From the NCBI RefSeq assembly GCF_009828065.1, contig NZ_WTYK01000001.1, forward strand, positions 124,001 to 188,000: DNA of 64,000 bases. The letters are read 5' to 3'. Numbering within the stretch: the first letter of the stretch is position 1; each line of letters opens with the position of its first letter. The DNA comes from Croceibacterium soli (lineage in GTDB: Bacteria; Pseudomonadota; Alphaproteobacteria; Sphingomonadales; Sphingomonadaceae). Positions 51,992 to 60,868 of this stretch are shown in pieces. The position numbers and the translations under genes were made by a program. The notes below the pieces were generated by a model, which saw only the letters and a program-made list of their open reading frames with translations, did no database searches and was not told the origin of the DNA.

Positions 51992-52453
51992 TCAGCCCTT
52001 CTTGCCGGCGATGCGAGCGATTTCCGCCTGCACCAGGCGATCGACGATCGGGGGAAGATTGGTTTCGAGCCACTGCGCCAGCATCGGCCGCAGCATCTCC
52101 CGCACCAGCCCTTCGAGCGACGTCTCGCCGGAACGGACGATCTGCGGCTGGGCGCCAGGTTCGGCGATCATCGCCAGCGCCGCGAGCGATTCGCGCATCG
52201 CTCCGGCCGTGCGTTCGGTGGTCAGGCCGTCGGCCCGCGCCTGGTCATCGACCATTTCGCCGGCTTCGGTCAGCTCGAGCACTTCCTCGGTCTCGTCCTC
52301 GGCAGCCGTCAGCGGCTGTGCTCCGGCCGTGCTGCCGTTCGACTCACGGCGCCGCCGTTCAAGCTGCGCCATCTCGCGATTGTCGCGCGCGATGACCTTC
52401 TTGATCGAGTCGAGGATCTCTTCGACCGAGGGTTCGCCATTCTGCCGCATCAT
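51992..52453 (-). CDS. PopZ-like polar organizing protein (DUF2497)
   Basis: 153-residue protein with the two end regions of PopZ: an N-terminal interaction helix [17 protein letters not shown] (residues 6-22) and a C-terminal oligomerisation helix bundle [19 protein letters not shown] at about 110-128 plus [14 protein letters not shown]. The middle is acidic and low-complexity ([13 protein letters not shown]), as in PopZ. PopZ anchors ParB-parS at the cell pole in Caulobacter; here the gene is 10 kb from the proposed origin. Its start overlaps the tolC stop by 4 bases. Confidence 0.87.
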   Translation of the reverse strand: MMRQNGEPSVEEILDSIKKVIARDNREMAQLERRRRESNGSTAGAQPLTAAEDETEEVLELTEAGEMVDDQARADGLTTERTAGAMRESLAALAMIAEPGAQPQIVRSGETSLEGLVREMLRPMLAQWLETNLPPIVDRLVQAEIARIAGKKG

Positions 52454-53913
52454 CGGGGCCCTACCAGCTGCTGGGCGGGAATTTCCGCGTCCTGCGCGGG
52501 GATGTCAACGGTGCGGGAGGATTGGACTTCGGGATCGGGATCGCGCGCCCAGTCCCACACGATGCCGCGCACGCGATCGTAGTTCACGACGGGATCGTAC
52601 AGCGGCCCTTCGTCACCCAGGCCGAGATCGCGCGCTTCGGCACGGCCCATCGCCGCGAGCAGGTTGAACCCGGCGACATAGGCGTTGCGGCGGGCGGTCA
52701 CCAGCTGCACCTGAGCGGACAGCAGCTCCTGCTGCGCGTCGAGGATGTCGAGGATCGTGCGATTGCCGACGCTGTTCTCCGCCCGCACGCCTTCGAGGCT
52801 CAGCTCCGCCGCGTCGACCGCACTTTGTGTCGAAGCGATGATCGCGTTGGCGGCCCGCCAGCTCGAGAAGGCCGAGCGAACGTCGGCGATCACGTCCCGC
52901 TCCGCGGCGACGACCTCTTCCAGCGCCGCCGAGGCGCGCGCCTGCGCCTGGCGTTCGAACGCGGCCGGCCGGCCGCCCTGGAACAGCGGGATCGTCGCCC
53001 GCACGCCGGCGGTGGCGCCGCTGGAGGTATTGTCCCGCACGGCCGCCAGCTCGTCCGGCACGGATCCGAGCGCATTGGCGTAATCGCCGCCGACGAAGAC
53101 CGAGACCTGCGGCAGCCTGCTCGCACCGGCGACGCGGATGTCGTAGCCGGCGGCGGCAGCGCGCTCCCGCGCCGCGATCAGGTCGGGATTGCTGGCGAGC
53201 GCCACTTCGACCGCACCTTCGACCGAGTCGGGCAGGCCGGGCAGCGGCGGCGGAGGCTGGAGGTCGTCGGGGGCATCACCCACGAGGGCGATGTAGCTTT
53301 CCCGCGCCGTGATCAGGTTGGCCTGCGCGGTGCGCAAGTCGCCACGAGCGAGCGCGAGGCGGGATTCGGACTGGGCCACGTCGGTGCGGGTGAGATCGCC
53401 GATCTCGAACCGGTCGCTCGTGGCCTCAAGGTTCACCGCCAGCACGTCGACGTTGTTCTGGGTCAGGCCGACGAGCGCTTCGTTGCGGATCACGTCCATG
53501 TAGGCCGCGACCACCTGGGTGAACAGCGCGCTTTCGGTGCCGCGCAGCTCCGCCCGGCCGGCGCCGACACGGGTCTCCGCGGCGCGGATGGCATTGCGGG
53601 TGGCGCCGCCGGAGTAGACCGGCATGCTCAGGCTGAGTTGGCTGCCGAGCTGGCGGCCCTGGCCCGGTGCGTCGCTGCTGTCGTAGAGGTATTCGGTATA
53701 GCTCGCGGTGGCGCTGGCCGAAGGCAGCGCCTCGGAACGCTCGATCACCACGTTCTCGTCGGTCGCCCGCAATGTCGCTCGGGCGGCCTCGAGCCGTGGG
53801 TTGTCGTGGTAAGCCTTGGTCAGCGCTTCCTTCAGCGTGTCGGCATGAGCCGGCGCCGTGAAGCTGAGGCACGCGCCGGCAAGCAGGGCTATCCGCGTGA
53901 CCGTCAGGCGCAT
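52450..53913 (-). CDS. tolC: TolC family outer-membrane efflux protein
   Basis: 487-residue outer-membrane channel. Signal peptide at residues 1-24 (ending APAHA), then two OEP repeats with coiled-coil hairpins; family marks are LKEALTKAYHDNPRLEAARA near the N-terminus, DLTRTDVAQSESRLALARGDL and NRTILDILDAQQELLSAQ. It would serve type I secretion or drug efflux, but no pump partner is in the window. It shares its transcript with pcm-like and popZ-like genes. Confidence 0.95.
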   Translation of the reverse strand: MRLTVTRIALLAGACLSFTAPAHADTLKEALTKAYHDNPRLEAARATLRATDENVVIERSEALPSASATASYTEYLYDSSDAPGQGRQLGSQLSLSMPVYSGGATRNAIRAAETRVGAGRAELRGTESALFTQVVAAYMDVIRNEALVGLTQNNVDVLAVNLEATSDRFEIGDLTRTDVAQSESRLALARGDLRTAQANLITARESYIALVGDAPDDLQPPPPLPGLPDSVEGAVEVALASNPDLIAARERAAAAGYDIRVAGASRLPQVSVFVGGDYANALGSVPDELAAVRDNTSSGATAGVRATIPLFQGGRPAAFERQAQARASAALEEVVAAERDVIADVRSAFSSWRAANAIIASTQSAVDAAELSLEGVRAENSVGNRTILDILDAQQELLSAQVQLVTARRNAYVAGFNLLAAMGRAEARDLGLGDEGPLYDPVVNYDRVRGIVWDWARDPDPEVQSSRTVDIPAQDAEIPAQQLVGPR

Positions 53914-53915
53914 GA

Positions 53916-54521
53916 TCAGAAGCTCCAGCCCTTGGGCTTGGCGAATTCGGGCAGAGCCGGGATGCCGATTTCAGCAAGCGGGAGCAGGGCCACCTCGCCG
54001 GCCGCCAGGCGGCCGGTGGCGAGGCGGGTGATCCCGTCGCGCACCCAGCCGGTGACGACGCGGCCATCGTCTGCAAGTCGGCTGACGAGGCTGTCGGGCA
54101 GTTGCTCGATTGCGCCGTCGACGATCAGCAGCGAGAAATCGCCCTGCGCGCCTGCAGCCGCCGCCGCGTCTTCGGGGGAGATCACTTCGAGCGATCCGAC
54201 CAGCGGGCGCAGCAGCTCCGCAAGATAACCGCTGCCACCATCGACCAGCAACGCCTTGTCCGAACGTTCCGGGCGGGCTTCCTGCAGCATCATGCCCTGC
54301 ACCAGCGGGGGCGCCAGATAGCGGCCGTTCTCCAGCGAGATCGCCCGGTCCATGTAGGCGAAGCCCTTGGCGGCGGCTGGCACGAAGTCCTCCCGCGGCA
54401 CGGCGGCCATGCGGGCGAGCACGCCATGATCGTTGACGCCGCTGGTTCGCAGCTGGCTGTCGATCATCGCCTTGCGGGCGGCCTCATATCCGGCTGCGGG
54501 CCGGTCCTCCACGATCGTCAC
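53916..54521 (-). CDS. Protein-L-isoaspartate methyltransferase-like protein
   Basis: 201 residues, related to PCMT, which repairs isoaspartyl residues. The N-terminal part is good (MIDSQLRTSGVNDHGVLARM, VPREDFVP). The SAM loop is altered to LLVDGGSGYLAELL instead of a GTGSGYQ-type motif, and the next region is shortened. Position just upstream of tolC recurs in Sphingomonadales by memory. It may have lost methyltransferase activity or use another substrate. Confidence 0.82.
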   Translation of the reverse strand: MTIVEDRPAAGYEAARKAMIDSQLRTSGVNDHGVLARMAAVPREDFVPAAAKGFAYMDRAISLENGRYLAPPLVQGMMLQEARPERSDKALLVDGGSGYLAELLRPLVGSLEVISPEDAAAAAGAQGDFSLLIVDGAIEQLPDSLVSRLADDGRVVTGWVRDGITRLATGRLAAGEVALLPLAEIGIPALPEFAKPKGWSF

Positions 54522-54710
54522 TTGTGCAAATCTCTTGTCGGTTAAACCGGGCGAGCCTTAGGGCCTGAGACCGGTGCGGGCAATGGGCGGGATTGTCGCA
54601 ACTGGTCGCTGTCCTGCGGCGGCAGCCCCTCGGATGAAGTAAGCGCTTTGACGGTAAGCTCCCTACGCGCCTATGGGGCTGCCGTTTCGACGAGAAGGAG
54701 TGCTGGCCCG

Positions 54711-56237
54711 ATGGGCGACATGGTGACGATCCGCGAGGAAGATCTGATCGAGAGCGTCGCCGACGCCCTGCAGTACATCTCCTATTACCACCCGATGGAC
54801 TACATCCGCGCGCTCGGCGCCGCCTACGAGGCGGAGCAGGGGCCGGCGGCGAAAGACGCGATCGCGCAGATCCTGACCAACAGCCGGATGTGCGCCGAAG
54901 GGCACAGGCCGATCTGCCAGGACACCGGCATCGTCAACGTGTTCGTGAAGTGGGGCCAGGACTGCCGGCTGGAATCACGCCGCAGCCTGCAGGAGGTCGT
55001 CGATGACGGCGTGCGACGGGCCTACACCCACCCGGAGAACACGCTGCGCGCCTCCGTTCTCGCCGATCCCGCCTTCACCCGCCGCAACACCCGCGACAAC
55101 ACGCCTTGCGTGCTGTCGGTAGAGATGGTCCCCGGCAGGACCGTGTCCGTCGATGTCGCCGCGAAGGGCGGCGGCAGCGAGAACAAGAGCAAGTTCAAGA
55201 TGATGAACCCCAGCGATAATATCGTCGACTGGGTGCTGGAGATGCTCCCCCAGATGGGCGCCGGCTGGTGTCCCCCCGGCATGCTGGGGATCGGCATCGG
55301 CGGCACGGCGGAGCACTGCGTCAAGCTCGCCAAGCAGAGCCTGATGGAGCCGATCGACATGGCCCAGCTCAAGGCGCGTGGGCCGCAGAGCGATATCGAG
55401 GCGCTGCGGATCGAGATTTTCGACAAGGTCAATGCGCTCGGCATCGGCGCGCAGGGCCTCGGCGGGCTCGCGACGGTGCTCGACGTCAAAATCCTCGACT
55501 GGCCCTGCCATGCTGCGGGCAAGCCGGTGGCGATGATCCCGAATTGCGCCGCCACCCGCCACGCGCATTTCACCCTGGAGGGAACGGGCCCCACCTATCT
55601 CGAGCCGCCGAAGCTCAGCGAATGGCCCGAAGTGCACTGGAAGCCGGACGCCCAGGCCAAGCGGGTGGATCTCGATACGCTGACGGCGGAGGAAGTGCAG
55701 AGCTGGAAGGCCGGCGACCGGCTGCTGCTGAACGGCGCTATGCTTACCGGCCGCGACGCCGCGCACAAGCGCATCCAGGACATGCTCGCCCGCGGCGAGG
55801 AGCTGCCGGTCAGCTTCGAGGGGCGGGCGATCTACTACGTCGGACCGGTCGATCCGGTGATGGACGAAGTCGTCGGCCCGGCGGGCCCGACGACCGCCAC
55901 GCGAATGGACAAGTTCACCGGCACGATGCTCGACCTCGGCCTGCTGGCGATGATCGGCAAGGCCGAGCGCGGGCAAGGCGCGGTACAGGAAATCGCTCGG
56001 CACAAAGTGGCTTACCTGATGGCTGTCGGCGGAGCGGCCTATCTGGTAGCGCGGGCGATCAAGCAGGCGAAAGTCGTCGCGTTCGAGGATCTCGGGATGG
56101 AGGCGATCTACGAGTTCACCGTGCAGGACATGCCGGTGACGGTGGCCGTCGATAGTGAAGGCAGCAACGTCCATACGATCGCTCCGGCCCATTGGCGGGC
56201 GCGCATCGCCGACGAGCGCTTGCTCGAACCGCTCTGA
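54711..56237 (+). CDS. Fumarate hydratase class I
   Basis: 508-residue oxygen-sensitive [4Fe-4S] fumarase of the TCA cycle. Cluster cysteines lie in RPICQDTGIVNV, GTAEHCVKLAK and PNCAATRHAHF, and the second domain has GKAERGQGAVQEIARHK. GAAGGAG precedes the ATG at 54711 by 9 bases. It is divergent from the PCMT-like gene across 189 bases that probably hold both promoters. Confidence 0.96.
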   Translation: MGDMVTIREEDLIESVADALQYISYYHPMDYIRALGAAYEAEQGPAAKDAIAQILTNSRMCAEGHRPICQDTGIVNVFVKWGQDCRLESRRSLQEVVDDGVRRAYTHPENTLRASVLADPAFTRRNTRDNTPCVLSVEMVPGRTVSVDVAAKGGGSENKSKFKMMNPSDNIVDWVLEMLPQMGAGWCPPGMLGIGIGGTAEHCVKLAKQSLMEPIDMAQLKARGPQSDIEALRIEIFDKVNALGIGAQGLGGLATVLDVKILDWPCHAAGKPVAMIPNCAATRHAHFTLEGTGPTYLEPPKLSEWPEVHWKPDAQAKRVDLDTLTAEEVQSWKAGDRLLLNGAMLTGRDAAHKRIQDMLARGEELPVSFEGRAIYYVGPVDPVMDEVVGPAGPTTATRMDKFTGTMLDLGLLAMIGKAERGQGAVQEIARHKVAYLMAVGGAAYLVARAIKQAKVVAFEDLGMEAIYEFTVQDMPVTVAVDSEGSNVHTIAPAHWRARIADERLLEPL

Positions 56238-56301
56238 CGCCGGGCTCGGCAATCGACCAAGCGCCGACGGGGATCGACATCGGCGCTGGCGAAGCGGCGG
56301 G

Positions 56302-57549
56302 ATGAGGGGCTATGCCGGCAAAGTGAACAGCGAACGCCAGGAGCCATCAAGCGCGCGAGTGCCTTTTGCGACGGTGCTCGCCTCGATCGGCGGGCTGTGG
56401 CTGTGTTACTTCCTGCTGGTCACGATCCGGTCGCTCCTGCTGGACCTCGGCTTCGAGGATGAGATGCTCTGGCGCCGGGCCGTGGTCTGCGCCGCAAGCG
56501 CGGTCATCATGCTGGGGCTGTGGCTGGTCCTGCGGTTGTTCGACACCCGGCCGCTGTGGGCGAAGATCTCCGCCGCCTTGCTGCTGTCGCTGCCGATCTC
56601 GGTGCTGCTCGCACAAGCCAACCAGCTGGTGTTCGCGGACCTGGAACTGCGGGCCTGGAAGGAAATGGCCGAGCAACAGGGGCTGCGGGTCCGCATCGAG
56701 GAATCGGGCGATCTGCTGGTCGAAGCGCCGGTTCCCAACCTGACGCGCGAAGATGGCGGTCCGGTCATGGTGCCGATAGACAGGAAGTCGGAAGATGCGC
56801 GGTTCTGGGAAAGCATCGCCGAGCTCGCCTTCGGCCGCTACTTCATGTCGCTGGCCTGGTGCGCCCTCTATCTCGCGCTGCTGACGGGGGAGAAGGCCCG
56901 CGCTGCCGAACGGCGCGAGGGAGAGTTCCGGCGGGCGGCCAAGGCTGCCGAGCTGCGCAGCTTGCGCTACCAGGTCAATCCGCACTTCCTGTTCAACACG
57001 CTCAACTCGCTTTCGGCGCTGGTGCTGACCGGCAAGACCGCCGCCGCCGAGCGGATGATCCAGATGCTGTCCACGTTCTATCGCCGCAGCCTGGCGAACG
57101 ACCCGACAGCGGACGTGCCCCTGCGCGAGGAGTTCGCGCTGCAGAAGCTCTATCTCGATATCGAGACGGTGCGGTTTCCCGAGCGGCTTCAGGCGGAGTA
57201 CGATCTGCCCGACAGCCTGGCCAATGCGCAAATCCCCGGGATGATCCTGCAGCCGCTGGTGGAGAATTCGGTCCGCCACGCGGTCGCCCCCGCCTCGCGC
57301 AAGGTGACGATCACATTGTCCGCGCGGGAGGAATACGGGCGCCTGGTGGTGACTGTTGCCGACGACGGCGCAGGAGGCCGGCGGGAGGCCGATCATCAGC
57401 CCGGCTTCGGCATCGGCCTCAACAACGTGCATGAACGCCTTGCCGCGCGCTTCGGGGACGAAGCCAACGTGGTTTCCGGCCCGACTGCCCATGGCTATGC
57501 GACCCACATTCGCATACCATTGGTGGGCCAGGCGAGGAATGCGGCGTGA
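56302..57549 (+). CDS. LytS/YehU-type membrane sensor histidine kinase
   Basis: 415-residue sensor. Four membrane helices fill about residues 18-200 (for example VPFATVLASIGGLWLCYFLL and YFMSLAWCALYLALLTG), separated by a periplasmic loop with LRVRIEESGDLLVE. The kinase part has the His_kinase box YQVNPHFLFNTLNSLSALV with the phosphorylated His, and the ATPase box ENSVRHAV plus GFGIGLNNVHERL. ATG at 56302 is chosen; a start at 56323 is possible. It overlaps the response regulator gene by 4 bases. Signal unknown. Confidence 0.92.
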   Translation: MRGYAGKVNSERQEPSSARVPFATVLASIGGLWLCYFLLVTIRSLLLDLGFEDEMLWRRAVVCAASAVIMLGLWLVLRLFDTRPLWAKISAALLLSLPISVLLAQANQLVFADLELRAWKEMAEQQGLRVRIEESGDLLVEAPVPNLTREDGGPVMVPIDRKSEDARFWESIAELAFGRYFMSLAWCALYLALLTGEKARAAERREGEFRRAAKAAELRSLRYQVNPHFLFNTLNSLSALVLTGKTAAAERMIQMLSTFYRRSLANDPTADVPLREEFALQKLYLDIETVRFPERLQAEYDLPDSLANAQIPGMILQPLVENSVRHAVAPASRKVTITLSAREEYGRLVVTVADDGAGGRREADHQPGFGIGLNNVHERLAARFGDEANVVSGPTAHGYATHIRIPLVGQARNAA

Positions 57550-58298
57550 CGGAAGAGCTCAAGCCCCCACTGCGGACCCTGATCGTCGACGACGAACCGC
57601 TCGCGATCGAGCGGATGCAGGTCCTCTGCGCGGAGATCGATGCGCTGTCGGTGATCGGCACGGCGTCCGACGGTGCGGCGGCCCTGTGCCTCGCGGCCAA
57701 GCTCGTGCCCGATCTCGTGCTGCTCGACATGACCATGCCCGGCAGGGACGGGCTGGCCGTTGCCGGCGATCTTGCCCGGCTGGAGAGCCCTCCGGCGGTG
57801 ATCTTCGTTACTGCCTACGAGGATTTCGCGGTCGAGGCGTTCGACCTCGAAGCGGTCGACTACGTGCTCAAGCCCGTTGCCGTCGAACGGCTAGAGCGGG
57901 CGGTTGCGCGGGCCCTGTCACGGCGGGGCGCCAGCCAGGACGGCGGGGGGCGCTGGCTGGAAGAGTTCTGGGTCCCGCACCGGTCGGAACTGCTGCGCAT
58001 CGAAGCATCGCTGGTCGAGCGGATCGATGCCGAGCGCGACTATGTCCGGCTCCATGTCGGAGAGAATGGCAGCGAGGCGCGCAGCTACCTGCTGTTGCAG
58101 ACCATCGCCGGGCTGGAGGCGAGGCTCGATCCCGAACGGTTCATCCGCATCCATCGGTCCACCATCCTGCGGCGCGACTGCATCCGCGGGCTCCGGCACG
58201 AAGGGCTCGGCGTGTGGTCGGCCGAGCTCGAAAACGGCGAGACCCTGCGGATCGGCCGGACCTATCTGCGTAAGGTGAAGTCGATGGCCGGCCGCTAG
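57546..58298 (+). CDS. LytTR family response regulator
   Basis: 250-residue regulator with a receiver domain at 1-125 (phosphorylated Asp in LVLLDMTMPGRDG, about residue 60; FVTAYEDFAVEAFDLEAVDYVLKP) and a LytTR DNA-binding domain at 145-250 (IDAERDYVRLHVG, RIHRSTILRRDCI, LRIGRTYLRKVK). It is the cognate partner of the sensor upstream. Operators cannot be read from the window. Such pairs control envelope, competence or secretion genes in various bacteria. Confidence 0.94.
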   Translation: MTEELKPPLRTLIVDDEPLAIERMQVLCAEIDALSVIGTASDGAAALCLAAKLVPDLVLLDMTMPGRDGLAVAGDLARLESPPAVIFVTAYEDFAVEAFDLEAVDYVLKPVAVERLERAVARALSRRGASQDGGGRWLEEFWVPHRSELLRIEASLVERIDAERDYVRLHVGENGSEARSYLLLQTIAGLEARLDPERFIRIHRSTILRRDCIRGLRHEGLGVWSAELENGETLRIGRTYLRKVKSMAGR

Positions 58299-58323
58299 GG
58301 CCGGCCACCCAATGCGCCGGCGA

Positions 58324-58632
58324 TCAGCCGCGCTCCTTCTTGGCGACAGCGGCTGCGATATTGTCGCCCAGCCGTTCCTTGGTTTCCTTGTAGCACGCAC
58401 GAGCCTCGCGGGAGGCGATGCGGGTGCCGGTGGCGACCTGGTCGATCTGGCAGACCGATTTCGCGGCCTTGTCGAGCCGCCGGTCGAGTTCGCTCGCGCC
58501 TGCAGCCGAGGTAAGATCGAGGTCGTGGTAGCGCACTTCCACCGACCGCGGAGCATCGTCGGCGGCGATCGCAGGTCCGCAGACCAGAGCGGCGGCGATC
58601 GCCGATGAGAGAGTAAGGGTACGGATCGTCAT
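58324..58632 (-). CDS. UrcA family protein
   Basis: 102-residue exported protein of the UrcA family, abundant in Sphingomonadales. Signal peptide at residues 1-23 (ending GPAIA), then SVEVRYHDLDLTSAAGASEL and a two-cysteine core (KSVCQID, RACYKETKERL) likely forming a disulfide. ATG at 58632. Function unknown. It converges with the LytTR gene and is divergent from the small membrane protein gene. Confidence 0.85.
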   Translation of the reverse strand: MTIRTLTLSSAIAAALVCGPAIAADDAPRSVEVRYHDLDLTSAAGASELDRRLDKAAKSVCQIDQVATGTRIASREARACYKETKERLGDNIAAAVAKKERG

Positions 58633-58802
58633 GTCGAAATCCTCCTGTGTGCGCCGCGGTTCGTCGGGACTGAGGTCGAACCGCGGCGCAAGAGAAGGAA
58701 TACCGCAGGCGGACGGCGCGGGCGCGCCGTGATCGACAAGGTATCGGGCCGGGCCGATGAACGATTCCGGCCGCCGACGAACGGCCATCGACACCCGGTG
58801 AA

Positions 58803-59108
58803 GTGCAATTGGCAATTCATGTGCGATGCCTCAGACTAGCGGGAATGGCTGCGCTGCTGCTCACATTCCTGCTCGGAATCGGAAACTTCGCCCTGCACAA
58901 AGCGGTATTGGAAAGCCGGCACCCGCTGCTGAGTCGCATGCCGAGCCTTGTCCTCGGCGGCAGGGCGAGCCTCCTGGCCGAGTTCATCGTGCTGCTCGGC
59001 GCGCTCCTGCTGGTCGGCAACGGCTATTCCGGCTGGAGCCTGGCATACCTCGGGTACACCGGTTTCAACGCGCTCGCCGCCTGGCTCATTCTGACGCGGC
59101 GCATCTGA
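58803..59108 (+). CDS. Small membrane protein of unknown function
   Basis: 101 residues from GTG 58803 (or 87 from ATG 58845). Three predicted membrane segments: about 17-33, 58-74 and 80-97, with HKAVLESRHPLLSRMP between the first two. I do not recognise a family. It precedes the lipid kinase gene by 38 bases on the same strand and may belong to that operon. Confidence 0.68.
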   Translation: MQLAIHVRCLRLAGMAALLLTFLLGIGNFALHKAVLESRHPLLSRMPSLVLGGRASLLAEFIVLLGALLLVGNGYSGWSLAYLGYTGFNALAAWLILTRRI

Positions 59109-59146
59109 GCCGGGAACCGGGTCCGGCGCACGAGCGCTTGGGTGCC

Positions 59147-59992
59147 ATGGAACGAACGAAGCGGATCTGGCTCGTTGCGAACGACGCCAGCGGGAGCAAC
59201 GATGAGCAGGCCCGCGAAGAACTCGAGCAGTGCTGCGGCAATGCCGGCTTCCATGTGGAGCGGATGGTCGGCTTCCCCGCCGAAGACCTGCCCGATGCCG
59301 CGGCTCTGGACGCCGCCGGGATCGAGCTGCTTGCGGTGTTCGCCGGCGACGGCACGACCAATGCCGTGATCGGAAACCTCGCCGGATGGGGCGGGGCGGT
59401 CCTAGTCCTTCCGGGCGGGACGATGAACCTGCTCTATCACCGGCTGCATGGCGAGCGGACGTTCGACGAAGTGATCCACATGGCAGCTGCGGGCAGGGCC
59501 GCCCGCCGCAGGCCCGGCGTGATCCGCTGCGGCCGCGGCACGGCTTACGTCGATCTCCTCGCTGGGCCAGGCACGAGCTGGTACGAGGTGCGCGAAGCGA
59601 TGCGCGAGTCCGATGTGCTCGGCGTTGCCGAAAGCGCGGCCAACGCCATAGGGGAAACGCTTGCGACTGCGGGGATCGTCTGCCGCGATCCGGCTCTCGG
59701 GCGTGAAGAGGGCTACCCTCTGGTCATGCTTACGCCTGAGGATGAGGGCATCCGGGTGTCCGGATACTATGCGGAGACGATCGGGGATTACCTCAAGGAG
59801 GGGATGGCCCTGCTCGCGAGGCGGTTCCGCGACGGCCCGCACGACGATCTCGGCACGGCCGGCCAGGTGACCCTCGAAAGCTCTGACGGCGGATCGTACG
59901 GGATACTGATGGATGGCGAAAAGGTGGAATCGCCGGCGGCGGAGGTTTTCCGGCTGGTCCCGTGCGAGGTCGACCTGCTAGCCACCGAATGA
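59147..59992 (+). CDS. Diacylglycerol kinase-like lipid kinase
   Basis: 281-residue protein of the DAGK/YegS/sphingosine kinase fold. The nucleotide loop is AVFAGDGTTNAVIGNLAG (residues 61-78) and the substrate-side motif is LVLPGGTMNLLYHRLHG. The C-terminal half is shorter and less conserved than in YegS. No membrane segment. It overlaps the metallophosphoesterase by 4 bases. Substrate may be diacylglycerol, ceramide or another lipid alcohol; sphingomonads contain sphingolipids, so ceramide is worth considering, but there is no direct evidence. Confidence 0.82.
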   Translation: MERTKRIWLVANDASGSNDEQAREELEQCCGNAGFHVERMVGFPAEDLPDAAALDAAGIELLAVFAGDGTTNAVIGNLAGWGGAVLVLPGGTMNLLYHRLHGERTFDEVIHMAAAGRAARRRPGVIRCGRGTAYVDLLAGPGTSWYEVREAMRESDVLGVAESAANAIGETLATAGIVCRDPALGREEGYPLVMLTPEDEGIRVSGYYAETIGDYLKEGMALLARRFRDGPHDDLGTAGQVTLESSDGGSYGILMDGEKVESPAAEVFRLVPCEVDLLATE

Positions 59993-60849
59993 TGGCCGAC
60001 CAGACGCTCCTGTTCCACCTTTCCGACATCCACTTCGGGCTGGAGGACGACCGCGCGCTCGACTGGGTCATGCAGGAAATCGCGGAGAAGCGACCCGCCG
60101 CCGTCGCGATCACCGGCGACCTGACGATGCGCGCCCGACACCGCGAATTCGACGCCGCGACGCACTGGATCAGGAACCTCGACGTGCCGGTGACGGTGGA
60201 AGTCGGCAATCACGACTTGCCTTACTTCAACCTGCTCGAGCGGTTCACCACGCCTTACAAGCGCTTCCGCGGGATGCTCGACCTGATCGACCGGGAGCTC
60301 GATCTGCCCGGCCTGGCGGTCGTGCCGCTCAAGACCGTGCGCCGCTGGCAGCCGCGCTGGCCGTGGTCCCACGGCTGGGTGACCGACAAGGCGCTGCAAC
60401 GGACGCTGGCGGCGCTCGACGCACTGCCGGCGGGCACGCGGGCACTGGTGACCTGCCACCATCCGCTGGTCGAGGCCGGCACGCGCGGCAGGGCCTGGAC
60501 CCGGGGCGGCGACAAGGCGCTCGCCGAACTGGCCAAGCGCAACATCCTCGCCACGCTCAGCGGCCATGTCCACGATGCCTTCGACATTGTCGCGCAGACG
60601 TCCAATGGGCCGGTGCGGATGATCGGCGCTGGGACTTTGTCGAAGCGGATCCGTTCCACTCCGCCGAGCTTCAACGAGCTCACCTGGGACGGCACGACGC
60701 TGAAAGTCTGCGTGCGCAACATCGACGACGTTCCGACCGAAGCCATGCAGATCAGCGAAGTGCCCGAGGACGCGATGCCGCCGCGCACGCCGGAAGAGCC
60801 GGTGGCTCCGGTCCACCAGGTCCCGCGGGTCGACCCCCCGGTCCACTGA
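59989..60849 (+). CDS. Metallophosphoesterase
   Basis: 286-residue calcineurin-type phosphoesterase. Metal motifs in order: LSDIHFG, ITGDLTMRAR, VEVGNHD, LVTCHHPLVE and LSGHVHD. The closest groups include UDP-2,3-diacylglucosamine or cAMP phosphodiesterase-like proteins; I cannot choose between them. Start at 59989 overlaps the kinase stop (ATGA), and the regulator gene starts 19 bases after its stop. Together with the kinase it suggests turnover of a phosphorylated lipid or signal. Confidence 0.85.
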   Translation: MMADQTLLFHLSDIHFGLEDDRALDWVMQEIAEKRPAAVAITGDLTMRARHREFDAATHWIRNLDVPVTVEVGNHDLPYFNLLERFTTPYKRFRGMLDLIDRELDLPGLAVVPLKTVRRWQPRWPWSHGWVTDKALQRTLAALDALPAGTRALVTCHHPLVEAGTRGRAWTRGGDKALAELAKRNILATLSGHVHDAFDIVAQTSNGPVRMIGAGTLSKRIRSTPPSFNELTWDGTTLKVCVRNIDDVPTEAMQISEVPEDAMPPRTPEEPVAPVHQVPRVDPPVH

Positions 60850-60868
60850 GCGGAGAGCGGGGGGAGCG

